The position numbers and the translations under genes are program-made. 64,000 bases of DNA from Thozetella sp. PMI_491 (lineage: Eukaryota; Ascomycota; Sordariomycetes; Chaetosphaeriales; Chaetosphaeriaceae): contig MU270024.1 in the NCBI GenBank assembly GCA_021432635.1, forward strand, positions 1,164,906 through 1,228,905, written 5' to 3'. This document shows, piece after piece, positions 25,271-36,672 of this stretch (position 1 is the first letter of the stretch; every line of letters begins with the position of its first letter). The notes beneath the pieces are model-generated. The model was given only the letters and a program-made list of their open reading frames with translations. It was not told where the DNA came from and did not search any database.

Positions 25271-26013
25271 ACGGGCAGCCATCACCGAGGGTCTGGTGCC
25301 ATCGCTCGCAAGTGGGCCACGACAACGCCCGCGCGCGCCCGGCCGCAGGGGCGGCTGTGTACGAAACTTGACTACAGGCGGAAAGATTGTTCGCGTTTCA
25401 GGGATACCCAGCGGAGGAGAGTAACAGTCGAGGCGGCTACCAGGCGTGACCCAGCCCGGGCCTGCCGGTGGGCCGGCCGAGGCCCTCCGGCCGAGAAGGC
25501 GGCGGGCATTCTGGGAGCTCTGGAGAGAAGCTGCATGTTAGTCCGATGTTGTATGACCTTCTCCTTTTTTTTCAGTTTCAGTGCCGTCCAATTTTTATTT
25601 TTACAGAGGGTGATACCCATAGCGAGAGCAAGACGACCGGGGTTCGATGATTCTTCACACAAGCGCTGTGCTTCACACTATGGGCGGAAAACACGAAAGG
25701 AGGAGGAGCATGATGTCTTAAGTTTATTCGTGGTTGTAGTATCCGTTGTAATTGACATGCCAGGACTGGTCCATTCTTCTTTCATGATGATCATGAGCAA
25801 GCAGCTTCCGCACAAGATCTCGTACGCCTGCCTCCAAAGTCCCTCCTCGGAACTGCCTAGTCCTAGGTGCATAATACATAAAGGGAGGGTCGCAGTAGAC
25901 TGCTCCGGCATGGCAGCCTAGTCGTGCTTCCTCGTCCAAGCCACTTGGAGGTACCCGCTCCCGCAGCCAGCGTAAGAGTAGCGCCGTCCGCCGTCCGACT
26001 TGCCTTTTCCCCT
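25271..26013. other. Intergenic between convergent Arf6 and Ssn3 genes
   Basis: 743 bp with both 3' UTRs. AT-rich at 25540-25800. No gene seen. Confidence 0.5.
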
Positions 26014-26808
26014 TCAGCCCTCCTTGACCCTCTTGCCAGGGCGCACGAGCGTGTCGTCCGGGAGCCCGCTCCTCTTAGTTCCGGGCAGGGAGCTCGTCCG
26101 AATGTCGTTATCGTCCTGGCTGACCCTCCGGTGGGGGTATTCCATCTTGAGGCCCTCGAAGCAGTTGGAATGGGGTTTGTCACCCGTGCTGAAGAAGGAA
26201 TGCGCGAGGGCTTGGGCAGCGGTCAGTCGCTTCTCTGGGTCGTACTCGAGAAGGCCTGAGAGCAGCTTGTATCCTTCGGTCCCGAGCGACTGGAGCCCGC
26301 CGTTGGGGCTCGACGTCCCTGTGCTCTGGCTGATGGTGTTGTAGTACCACTTCTCCAGCTGGCTGCCGCCGACGTGCCGCTGAGCGGGGTGGTGGCCGTA
26401 ATGGCCGTGGTGGCCGCTGTGCGGGCCTACGAGGGGGGGCTGCAGCGTGGCCAGCTGACTGTACTCCTGCATGCTGACCAGTAGTGGCCAGCGCTCTTTC
26501 GTCGGCAGGCCCATGATGTCGACGATCTTCTGCATCTGGTGGCGCTGGAAGGGCACCGTCTTCTTGCTGTCCATCTTTGCCTCCTCTCCTTTGAAGATGG
26601 GACGGAGGGAGAGCAGCTCGGCGAAGATGCAGCCCACGGCCCACATATCGATAGCGGGGGTGTAGTGGCGGCTGCCGAGCAGCAGCTCTGGGGCGCGGTA
26701 CCAGATGGTGACGACAACCTTGTCTCCGTTAAAGAGCGAGTTGAGGGGCTTGTGGAAGAGACGGGCGAGCCCGAGATCGCCGATCTTGACCTCGCCCGAC
26801 GACGTGAC

Positions 26809-26840
<32 letters not shown>

Positions 26841-27831
26841 GGACCCAGTTAGTGTGGAGGTACTGGCAGCCGTTCAGGAGCTGGAACATGATGCTCTTGA
26901 TGGTGCTTGGAGGGATGGGGTGCCGTGGCTGCTGGGTGTGATGGTGAATGATCTGCAGCAGGTCGTGCTCGGCGTACTCGAAGACCATGAAGATGCACTT
27001 GTCCTCGAGGATGATCTCGACCAGGCGGATGACGTTGCCGTGCTTCAGCTCGGAGCAGAGGGCCATCTCGCGCACGGCGGACTGGGAGATGCCCGTGTAC
27101 GAGATCTGCTCGCCTTCCTTGTCCGGCTTGAACTTCTTGATGGCGAACTCGCCCGTCTGGCCCTGGCGGCCGACGGCCTTGTACACGCGACCATAGGTGC
27201 CGCTGCTGATGAAACCTATGACCTTGTACTTGTCGATGACCCGCACCTTGCTCTGGTAACCGATGGGGCCGATGCCTCGATCGGCGGGATCTAGCGAGTG
27301 CGTTAGTAATTGCCGCCTGCGCATCGAGTCGACGGAGAATGAGAGCGCACGAGGTTGACCGCGGCGGGCGCCCGCGGCGGCCCAGGACTTCATTAATAAA
27401 GGGCAGATCGGCGAGGGGGATGGGGCGGAGGTTAGCATGAGGGTCGGGCCAGGCGGCCTGACCGACAGTTGCTTAGTCTTAGTCTCTCCCGGGGGGGTGT
27501 GCGTTCACAGGGCCAACGAGGAGGGATGCAGTGGATACTGCTCGGCACGGTCCAGCTGGGTCGACGCCAATCCCATGCAAGCAAGCGCCATGAACGTCCC
27601 CAATCGGCCGACCACCCGGAGAGTGGCCGCGTTTCACCGCGGATGCGCGGCTACGCCGGACCGCGCTTGAGACAACGTGGCAAACGAGGTGGGTAGAAAG
27701 GAAATGGGAGACAGGGCCGCCGCCCGGTTCTCTTCCGTACCTTCAAATGCAGCCTGTACGCTCCGCTTGAGCGTCTGGGCCCTCGCAGATCCAGGCCCCG
27801 ACGCCCCGGAAGGGGGGTTGGTGAGGCTCAT
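26014..27831 (-). CDS. ssn3: Mediator cyclin-dependent kinase CDK8/Ssn3, 455 aa
   Basis: Two exons on the minus strand, 27831-27741 and 27290-26014. The 450-bp intron has donor GTACGG, an ACTAAC branch point 12 bases before acceptor CTAG, and phase 1. It joins '...SVQAAFE' to 'DPADRGIGPIGYQSKVRV'. The kinase domain shows the glycine loop 'ISSGTYGRVYK', catalytic Lys82 ('FAIKKF'), the CDK8-type 'SQSAVRE' helix (99-105), 'HRDLKPAN' (Asp184), 'DLGLAR' (Asp202) and 'WYRAPELL'. Ssn3 with its cyclin Ssn8 forms the Mediator kinase module that phosphorylates RNA polymerase II and transcription factors. A His/Gly-rich insert ('GHHGHYGHHPAQRHVGG') sits late in the C-lobe. ATG 27831 is the only ATG in exon 1. 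The frame also stays open upstream of the acceptor to 27438, giving a possible unspliced start, but the branch point favours splicing. Confidence 0.93.
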
Positions 27832-28931
27832 GGCCTTGCTGAACAAATTCAGGTGACAGGTGGCGGCTTCGGGTGCCACGGGGGGGCGCAGGAGGATACG
27901 GAGATAGGTGCTATATCCACACTCTGGCTCTCATGCTGAGCGGTGCGCGCATGAGCTGGCACGGGGCCTCAGGGAGGCAGGGAGGGGTGTGCGGACTACG
28001 CGAGAGCCGAGCAAGTGGATGCGGCGGCTAGGGCCGGGGAGGGGGCGCGGCGATGGCAATAACAACTTCCACGAATGCTCTCCACAAGCGAAGGGCAGCC
28101 AGACAGCTGCCAGACGGCCACAATTTGTGCGCTGGCAAGGCTGCTCGGGGTGCGAGGAGCGGGGGTGGCGTAGGGTCCGGGCCTGCCGAGCTGGCTCCTC
28201 TAAGACGTGCCAACTGCCTCCGGAAGCGATGTACGTCGGTTTGTCCGTCCGCAATGGGTAGCATCAAGAGCAGGCAGCGACGGAGAGCTTGGGCTTGGGC
28301 TTGGGCTTGGGCTGGGGCATCATGAGGATAAGCGGGCGAGTGAGTGAGCGGTTGCGTTTGAGGCTGCCGGAATCCCTGCACAGGTGCAGAGCGTCACTGT
28401 GGCTTTTTTTTTTTTCTTTGCCTTGCAGAGTGTGGCTGCAAGCATCCACCCGCCCCATACCTGCCAAGCTACAGTTAGTTGCTTCCTCTCACGGCTGTAT
28501 TAATACCAGGCTTCTGAGATATTTAGATATTTTTGGTTGAGCAACTAAGCTGAATCTGGATAGGTGTGATGATGGCACATTAAACACCTCTTATTGTGCA
28601 TAATAATACAGATAATTATGTATAATGTTTAAATGGCTCAAGTTCTCTGTCCGGATCTGGATTAGTGCAACAAAGGACTGTGTTAGAATATTTCTTAGGC
28701 CTGTGTAAATACGCTCGTGGAGCTGCCCTGGCTTGCCTGGGTCCCGTTCCTCTCCACTCCCCCAACCCCACATTCCCCCCAGGCACCGCGATCATCCCAC
28801 CAGACAGGTCTCCACCTGCTGACCTCCTCCCATTGCTCCCATCACTCCTCCTTCAGCAACCTCCCACAGACGACAGCCCGCCTCGAGCTAGACACATTGG
28901 CGCAGACTGAGGCCGTTGCCAAATCATCAAC
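27832..28931. other. 1.1-kb divergent region between Ssn3 and the MFS gene
   Basis: Contains a (GGGCTT)n-type hexamer array at 28286-28317 and a distinctly AT-rich block at about 28495-28660, unlike the GC-rich surroundings. No coding frame is supported. It should contain both promoters. Confidence 0.45.
28286..28317. repeat. GCTTGG hexanucleotide array
   Basis: About five tandem copies of GCTTGG (last copy GCTGGG) upstream of the MFS transporter, in intergenic sequence. Confidence 0.85.
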
Positions 28932-30605
28932 ATGACTTCTGGCGTTAGAGGATTCGCACAGGATGTGTCGGTGTACCTGCTGGTGCTCATCGCCATCACG
29001 ACCCTAGGCCCTCTGCAGTTCGGGTTTCATCTGGTGAGTGCCAACGTTTCCCTGTATCAATGCCTCAACGAATCTTCGCCCTCACCTTTACTCCTCCTGC
29101 GCCTAGTAGTACGATAGCATGAGACAGCTACTGATGGTATTCCCCAGGCCGAGCTAAATGCCCCGCACAAAGTCATTACCTGCGAAAAGGACTCCATCCC
29201 GACAGTCGCTAGCCTGCTCAAGAATGCCCTAGGGTCCAAGAAGGCCAACGCAGCCGCACTCGCGGACTGCATTCCCATGACGGAAGCTGCGTTCGCGAGC
29301 ATCTCGTCCGTCTTCACAATCGGCGGTCTGATTGGCGCCCTGGCCGCTGGACCGGTCACCTCGGCCCGCGGGCGCCTCCTCGCGATGCGTCTCACGGCCG
29401 CCTTCTTCGTCCTCGGGTCGCTGATCGAAACGGTCGCCACCTCAGTCCCTACTATCGGCTTCGGGCGACTGCTTTCTGGTGTCGGTGCCGGCGCCACCAC
29501 CGTCGTTGTGCCCCTATACATCAGCGAGGTCGCGCCGCCTGCCGAGCGGGGCTTCTTTGGCGCCTTCACGCAGATCAGCATCAACGTGGGTATCCTCATC
29601 ACGCAGACGATGGGCTTCTTCCTCAGCCACGGATCTGCTTGGCGTTGGGTTCTCGGGGCCGGTGTCTTCCTGGCCGCCGCGCAGTTCCTTGGGCTGTTCC
29701 TGGTACCCGAATCGCCGGCCTGGATCGCCACCGTCAAGGGCGATGTCACTAGTGCCAGGCGCACAATCCAGCGCATCCGCGGCCAGAAGGCGAATGTGGA
29801 TGATGAGGTCGCCAGCTGGGGAGCCGTAAAAACGCCGGGAGGCGAGGAGCAGGCTCTGCTAGATGAACAGACACCGGAAGACGTCCCGCCCGCCTTGTCC
29901 TCGCCCGTCTCTGCTCGGCCGCCCCTGTCCAGGCTCGACTCAGGCGCCAGGTTGGGTTTCTTCGAGGTGCTGAAAGACAGCCGCACCCGGCCTGCCATCT
30001 TCGCTGTCGTCGGAATCCAGCTGGCACAGCAGCTCTGCGGGATCAACTCGGTCATCATGTATTCGGTGTCGCTCCTCGAGGGTTTGCTGCCGTTCAGCTC
30101 GGCCAAGCTGGCCATCTTCATCTCCGTGGCCAACCTGGCCATGACGGTGGCATGCTCACCTCTCCCCGACAAGCTCGGCAGGAAGACGTGCTTGCTCATC
30201 TCCATCATAGGCCAGGGCAGCAGCTCGCTGGCGCTCGCGCTCTCCATCATGTATGGCTTCAAGATCACGTCGGCCGCCTCGGTCGTGTTGTTCGTCGTCT
30301 TTTTCGCCGTCGGACTCGGCCCGGTACCCTTCATCATGGCCTCCGAGCTCGTCGGACAGGAGGCGGTCGGCGCTACGCAGTCCTGGTCCCTCGGTGCCAA
30401 CTACGCTGCGACCTTCGTGGTGGCGCAATTCTTCCCTATCGTCAATGAGGAGCTAAACCGCCGGCTCGGCGGTGCGGGCTGGGTGTACTTCATCTTTGCT
30501 GGTCTGGCCGCCGTCTTTGCCCTGTTTGTATCATGGCACCTCCCCGAGACGAACGGCAAGAAGGACGCAGACGAGGTGTGGGGACGGACAAGACGGCTTG
30601 ATTAA
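28932..30605 (+). CDS. MFS sugar-type transporter, 519 aa
   Basis: Two exons, 28932-29033 and 29148-30605. The 114-bp phase-0 intron has donor GTGAGT and acceptor CCAG and joins 'LQFGFHL' to 'AELNAPHKVITCEK'. The protein is a 12-TM plasma-membrane or vacuolar transporter of the sugar-porter family. Signature elements are 'SARGRLLAMR' after TM2, 'GRLLSGVGAGATT' with 'PLYISEVAPPAERG', 'PESPAWIA' closing the first half, and 'QQLCGINSVIMYS' in TM7. TM1 is split by the intron, and an NAP..V-x-x-C loop follows. The layout resembles the Vps73-like fungal subgroup. The transported compound is not predictable. It is convergent with the racemase gene, whose stop lies 118 bp away. Confidence 0.93.
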
Positions 30606-30722
30606 CTGGGGTTCTATTAGATAGGATAGGTAGCCTAGCGAGCCTTGACCTTGCAAATGCCTCTGTCATGAGCCGTGTACAACAAAAATGTTACAATCAT
30701 CCATCGGCGCTGATATGGTTAC

Positions 30723-31571
30723 TCATGCACCCTGAAATATCCGTTTGTTGCGGACCATCTGCTCCAGCAGCCCCACCCCGGCCGTGATTCCGTCCACGAT
30801 GTAGACGGCGCGGCCGCGCTCGCCATACTTCTCGATGGCAACAGAGCGAATGATCTCATCCAGTCCAGCCATACCGGCACACCCCATCACCACGCACTCC
30901 ACATTCCCTCGGTCGAGCAGCCGCCCCGTCGCCTCTACTAGGCGCTGGCGCACGACGGCGGGGTCGAGATCACCGTGGAAATCACCTGCATTGAGCCCGG
31001 TGGACTCGACGCCCGCGAACCGAGCATTGGCCTCGGCCGGGTCGCCGCCGAGAAATGCTGTCACCCCGTCCGATAGGTGGCGCTCCCAGAACTTGCCAGT
31101 CGTGACGATTCCCCACTTCCCGCCACGCGCGGGCTCGGAGAGGAGCGACAGGGATGCGAGGATGCTGGCTTCGAAGATCCCCGTGCCCAGTCGGCCGTCC
31201 CCAGCCAGCTGGTGGACCAACGGGTGCACGCTGAAGCAAGCAACGAGGACGGCGTCGTAGTCTTTGAGAATGTCGGCCTCTGCGAGATTCCGCGAGACAG
31301 CACGGGCGCTGCACTCTACGTCGTCCCCATCGTTTATGCTGGCGGGGCTCTCTGGCGGGGCCGTGTAGGTTGAGATCTGGGTACTCTACCACGCGGGATC
31401 CAGGTCAGGTCCCAGTGTGCCAGATCATGTGCGCCTTTCTCGACGGAGACAACCTACCAGGGCGAGGTCCAGGCCGCGGATCGCCCGCTCGATCCCATGC
31501 GTCATGTCATGAGACGAGTTCGGGTTCACCACGAGGATCTTGATGGTTCTCTCGATGGGCCGGGTCGTCAT
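30723..31571 (-). CDS. Asp/Glu/hydantoin racemase family protein (Dcg1-like), 255 aa
   Basis: Two exons on the minus strand, 31571-31458 and 31376-30723. The 81-bp phase-0 intron (donor GTAGGT, acceptor CCAG) joins 'IRGLDLAL' to 'ISTYTAPPESPASIND'. The N-terminal 'IKILVVNPNSSHDMT' and 'TYTAP...PASI' are typical of the hydantoin racemase/Dcg1 group. The two catalytic cysteines of this fold are present as Cys85 ('LVACFSVHP') and Cys204 ('VVMGCAGMAG'). Length fits the family (about 240-260 aa). In yeast, DCG1 lies in the allantoin catabolic cluster, so a link to nitrogen salvage or hydantoin use is likely, but no allantoin genes are seen here. No signal peptide; cytosolic. Confidence 0.92.
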
Positions 31572-32158
31572 TGTGAAGAAGCTTGCAAATACTCAAGCAG
31601 AGGGGGCTAGAGAACCGGGTATGGGAAGTCTACATTTGGCATCTCCTGTTGTCGGAACGCCGAAGCACCTCTCTCCTCCTCGCCCATTGTAATTGGGCAG
31701 GTGCGATGTTAATGGGGAGCACCGGCCCCGCCATGAGCTCGTCGATGCCCCGCTATCCAGATCTGTGTCGGCCTGCCAATTGGAGTGTCCCGTTCTGGAG
31801 CGCCATTACGTAGCGCCTCACGTGCCAGAGAGAGCACTGGCTGGGCAGCCACAGCACCCACTGAAGACCTCGCACTCAGCCACACTTTTGCCCCGCTTCC
31901 ACAGCGCAGCACTGGTTGGAGAAGGAAGCAAGCACAGCAGCAGGCGGAGGCGGGCAGGGAAGGCATGGATGGGTCCTTGGCAGCCACCTCTCTCTCGGGT
32001 GCGGACGAGACCAAAACGTCAGCCCCTCCATCCCCCGTCACGCACAACCCGCCTCCCCGAGCCCGAACCAAAGCCACGCATCACGCAGCCCCATCCCGAC
32101 ACCACCCGCTGCGACAGGCCTCTACCGCCTGTCACCGATCGCCTCGGCCACCGCAAAC
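31572..32158. promoter_or_regulatory. Divergent promoter region, racemase and Arp2
   Basis: 587 bp between divergent start codons. The Arp2 side (31960-32158) is C-rich leader sequence. The open frame running through it into Arp2 exon 2 is not conserved coding sequence. Confidence 0.5.
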
Positions 32159-33508
32159 ATGGCGAACCCCCCGCCCATTGGTATGTCTGCCGTGCCCGGC
32201 GCCCCTCGCCGCCCCCGCCTGCTTTGCTAGGAGCTTCGCACACTGACGTCTCCTCGCCCCGCCTGCCTGCAGTGCTCGACGGCGGCACTGGGTTTCTCAA
32301 GGTTGGCTACGCGGCGCAGAACTTCCCGGAATTCCAGTACCCCTCCATAGTTGGCCGGCCGATCCTGCGGACGGAGGAGAAGGGGGACAATGACCTGGTG
32401 ATCAAGGACATTATGTGCGGCGACGAGGCCGCTGCCGCCCGCACCATGCTCCAGATCAGCTACCCGATGGAGAACGGCATCGTCAAGAAGTGGGACGACA
32501 TGCAGCACCTCTGGGATTACACCTTCTCCGAGAAGCTCAAGATCGACCCCCGCGGCCGCAAGATCCTGCTGACCGAGCCGCCCATGAACCCCCTGCGGAA
32601 CCGGGAGCAGATGTGCGAGGTCATGTTCGAGCGCTACGGCTTCGGCGGCGTCTATGTTGCCATCCAGGCTGTGCTGGCCCTCTACGCGCAAGGTAAGTGC
32701 CCGCCCTGAATAACGGCATACGGCGAGTCCGCTGCCATGCGCCACGATGCTAACGCAGGGGCACCCATCTCCCCCAGGTCTGAGCTCTGGCGTCGTCGTT
32801 GATTCCGGAGACGGTGTCACGCACATTGTGCCCGTGTACGAGTCGGTTGTGCTCAACCACCTTACCCGCCGTCTGGACGTGGCCGGCCGCGACGTCACCC
32901 GCAACCTCATCGCTCTCCTCCTGCGCCGAGGCTACGCCCTCAACCGCACGGCCGACTTCGAGACGGTCCGCCAGATCAAGGAGAAGCTCTGCTACGTGTC
33001 GTACGACTTGGAGCTGGACAAGCGGTTAAGTGAGGACACAACTGTGCTCGTCGAGAGCTACACCCTCCCGGACGGCCGCGTCATCCGAGTCGGCTCGGAG
33101 CGCTTCGAGGCCCCCGAGTGTCTGTTCCAGCCCCACCTCGTCGACTGCGAGCAGCCCGGTATTGCCGAGTTCCTCTTCAACACGATTCAGAGCGCCGACG
33201 TCGACGTCCGCTCCTCCTTGTACAAGGCCATTGTGCTGTCTGGAGGCAGCAGCATGTACCCGGGCCTCCCCTCGCGCCTCGAGAAGGAGATCAAGCAGCT
33301 GTGGTTGACTAGGGTGCTGGGAGGGAACCCCGAGCGCCTTAGCAAGTTCAAGGTCCGGATAGAGGATCCCCCCAGGAGGAGGCACATGGTGTTTCTGGGC
33401 GGTGCCGTGCTGGCGAACATCATGGCCGACAAGGAGAGCATGTGGATCACTAAGCAGGAGTGGGAGGAGCAGGGCCCCAGCGTGCTAGAGAAGCTCGGCC
33501 CCCGGTAA
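32159..33508 (+). CDS. arp2: Actin-related protein 2 (Arp2/3 complex), 390 aa
   Basis: Three exons: 32159-32180, 32273-32692 and 32778-33508. Exon 1 is only 22 nt (seven codons plus one base), and the introns are 92 and 85 bp with donors GTATGT and GTAAGT and acceptors GCAG and CCAG. The product starts '[21 protein letters not shown]', the ARP2 N-terminus with its nucleotide-binding loop. It continues through 'FPSIVGRP'-type and '[20 protein letters not shown]', 'LTEPPMNP', '[18 protein letters not shown]' and '[19 protein letters not shown]'. The length equals that of known Arp2. With Arp3 it forms the template-bound dimer that nucleates branched actin at endocytic patches. It is convergent with the riboflavin gene. 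Confidence 0.98.
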
Positions 33509-34092
33509 ACATGATAATCGGGAGGAACAGCCGGGCAATGTACCGAAGTGACCACGTCTTAGAGAGAGTTGCTTGCCACGGCCATGGGGCGAAATGCCTG
33601 AGCATGCCTGATGGGGCTGACTTTGGCTGCAGGGGTTGGTCATTTTTTTGGTGTAGGCAGACAGCGACGGGATACAAAAAAAATGTACGACGTCTTCTCT
33701 TCAAACTGAGGTTTCTCCTGCTCCGGCGAAGCGGTTGGCATGATAGATTGAGACTTTCGCTGCAGAGTCCAATCCACGGAAATGTACAAAGGTAGATTTG
33801 GGCCCGATTTTAGCTGCTAAAGGCATTCATATCATCCCTGGCCTGCTCAATCCCGGACGCCTATCATCAGTGCAGCCCGCACCGTCGGTCCTGACCAAGC
33901 ATGCGCAATATGCGGCATTCAGATGTGATCCGCATGTGGCAGAACCGGAGGGCATCGACATCAGGCGTAGCGCCCGGCCGGCCCTGCCCTTGCATGCAAT
34001 TTTTATAGCATCCCAGACGCCTGTCCAACCCCTCCCAGCCGCTTATGCCTGCGGATGCTAAATACAAGATATATACGGCCGTCGGTTGTCTC
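33509..34092. other. Intergenic between convergent Arp2 and GTP cyclohydrolase II genes
   Basis: 584 bp with both 3' regions. No gene is seen. Confidence 0.5.
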
Positions 34093-35372
34093 TTACCGCG
34101 GCATTGCTCCCATGTCCAACATGTGGCCCATTTTCTCGATCTGCCGTAGGAGTTAGCGCCATTGCCAGCTATAAAAGCCCGAGGAGTCAAGAAGCTCACC
34201 TTTGTCCGCAGATAGCCGTTTACTTCCGGGCTGGTGAAGCCGTCGCCCTCGTGCTTCCACGACTTGGGCACCATGGCCACACGCTCCTTCACCACTACCT
34301 CGCGGTTCGGGCCCTCGACGGCGCGGATCTTGTCCGGGTTGTTGGTCAGCAGCCGGATCTGCGGGAGCCCCAGGTCCATCAGCATCGCCGTGGCCAGGCC
34401 GTAGCTCCGGGCGTCGGCCGGGTGGCGGAGCAGCAGGTTCGCCTGCACCGTGTCGGAGCCCAGGTCCTGCAGGTTGTAGGCCTTGAGCTTCTCGCCCAGG
34501 CCGATGCCCCGCCCCTCCTGGCGGAGGTAGACGATGACGCCGCCGGCCTTGGTCTGCGCCATCAGGCGAGCCGCCTCGTCCAGCTGCTCGCCGCAGTCGC
34601 ACCGCGCCGACCACACCGTCTCGCCCGTGTAGCACTCGCTGTGGATGCGCACCAGCGGCGGCACCGCCGTGTCACGCACGTCCCCGTTGAACGTCTCGGG
34701 GACGCCCTCGACCGACGCACTGGTTGTCCGCCCGGGAAACAGCCGGCCGACGTAGGCGCCACGGACCAGGCGGTCCATTTCCGTCTCTCCTTCCCGCACG
34801 GCGTCGAGGGATCGGCTGCGGATGTTGTCGCCGAACACGATGGCGAGGTGCTCCTTGTTGTCAACGTTGTTGGTGTACAGGTGCAGGAACATCTGGGTCC
34901 CGTGCACCGTCGGAATCCGCGCGCGCACGATGCACTCGACTTGGGGGAGCGTCTCCATGAGCCGCGGGCGCTTGGTGCCGCAGCCGCCGGTCGGCACCGA
35001 GCTGTCAACGGGGATGCCCCGCGGCTCGGCCTGTGCCTTTGCATGTACCGCGGCCCCGAGGCCGGACGCATCCGACAGTGACGTGAGGGGAGTGGCCGTA
35101 CCCGGGGTGGAGGGCGGCGTGAAGGACGGCGAAAGCAGGGAAGGCGGCGGGGGCTGCGTCGCGGAGTGATCGTCGGCGTCGGGGCGCTCGGCTTGCGCGG
35201 CGGCGGTGGAGGAGGGGCTGGCAGGGGCCTCGAGCGTGGCCGGCTCGACGTCGTGGTCGGAGCCCGGCGCCAATTGGGCGCGCGGAGAGTAAAATGGCGG
35301 CAGCGAGGTGCCCTCGGGCTCGTCTCGCTGCCATTGCTGCGACGTGGTCGCGGGATCCGGTACGCCTGGCAT
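34093..35372 (-). CDS. GTP cyclohydrolase II (riboflavin synthesis), 406 aa
   Basis: Two exons on the minus strand, 35372-34200 and 34140-34093. The 59-bp phase-0 intron has donor GTGAGC and acceptor GCAG, and the last exon encodes only '[15 protein letters not shown]'. The enzyme opens GTP to 2,5-diamino-6-ribosylamino-pyrimidinone phosphate, the first step of riboflavin synthesis (yeast RIB1). The zinc ligands are Cys247, Cys258 and Cys260 ('[19 protein letters not shown]'). The catalytic segment is 'RQEGRGIGL' (284-292), and '[14 protein letters not shown]' is the nucleotide-contact motif. The first ~135 residues are a Pro/Ser/Thr-rich extension absent from bacterial RibA and of unknown role. 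The ATG at 35372 is the first in the coding frame after a region of random composition. Confidence 0.95.
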
Positions 35373-36672
35373 GGTGGCGGCGGCCCTCGGCTGACCAGAC
35401 TTGTGCCGAACTCGGTCGATGGCGGGATGGAGGGGCAGCCGCGGCGGGTGCGGGCGCGGAAGCGGGCAGGGGGCGAGCACCAGGGCGGACGGCAGGGCGA
35501 GGAACGCAAAAAGGATGCCAATGGGCGCGCGGGGAACACAAGCAGAAGCCCACGCTGGGCAGCCGGTCTGGTCGAGAGGTTTGGGGCGGCGTTGCGGTTT
35601 AGTAGGGCGGTGGAGAGTTGCCTGTCTGCGGACGGGGGAGCCGGCAATCTCGAGGTACTTTGCAGTCGGCATGTGCCCCGCCGCGAAGGGGGGAGAACGC
35701 AAAAGAAGTCCCGACGGGCAGGACCCGATTAGTGGCCCTCTAGCGGGCTGGGACTGCTTAGTGACGCTCCCGCCCTCCCGCAGAGCTCGGGCGTGTCGGA
35801 TTAGTCAGAACCGCGCGCGGATGACGAGCGGCTGCTCGCGCCGAGTCAAGGCTCTGACGGGGAAAATGCGTTTTTCTTCCCTCCGCGGCGTTGCTTTTCC
35901 CTCTTTCGTCTCGCTCTGTCCGGCGACCGCCCTGCAGGGACGCACTTTCCTCGGAGATGGTCGGGCAGAAAGGTCAGTTTATAGATACCTCAGCTACCTT
36001 GGTTGCCTACCTTGGAAATCCAAGGGTGCCTTACTTGACAATGGAAGATGGAGTCAGGTTTGGCTGCAATGATTACATGCGGTCGAGCCCACAATACAAG
36101 ACTGCCAAATCCGCGGCAAGGCCACCGATGCTTTATAGCCCTTTCTCTGATGCCCCAGGCTGCGGTCTCGTAGCGAACTCACCACACAGGAAATAGTGCC
36201 ACATCCGATCTTCTCCAATTCTTACATTGTCACCGTACCGTTGCGTAGCAGCAGCGTCTGTCAGGCAGTGTGCCAAGCCGAGGGCGACAGCCGGGCCGTC
36301 TACCTATGCTCCAAAGACGCGGCGACTGACGAGCACCAAGCAACTCCCGGGCTCTGGCCCATTAGGATTGGGCATGGGACACCTCACAGTTACAGCAAAG
36401 CATGGGCTTTAGCAAAAAGGAACTCGTCTGGAAACAACATCGTTATTTATGAAATGTTGCAAGTATTTACATGTGGGGAGGGGGAGGGCCTCCTGGGTAT
36501 TGCTTCCCGATGAGTGGGCCGCCCGTACGAAGGCGGGGGGGGCCGCCGGTGGCCGATGCGGCAGCGTCAGCATGGCCTTGGCTCCGGACGACCTCACCTC
36601 CCTAGCGTAGTTATAATAGGTCGAGAGATGCGGCATATGTACAGTCCATCCCAGCCAAGGCTCCATGATTCG
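35373..36672. other. 1.3-kb intergenic region, no gene recognised
   Basis: Holds the upstream region of the GTP cyclohydrolase gene and the 3' region of the bZIP gene. Open frames at 35401-36072 overlap the leader on the opposite strand and look random. Confidence 0.4.

Noticed and set aside
28286-28317. Short direct repeats considered as CRISPR or telomere-like DNA
   Set aside because: A pure hexamer microsatellite without spacers and not of the TTAGGG type; organism is a eukaryote.
29057-30400. 447-codon minus-strand frame over the MFS transporter
   Set aside because: Shadow of transporter codons; the sense frame has all family motifs.
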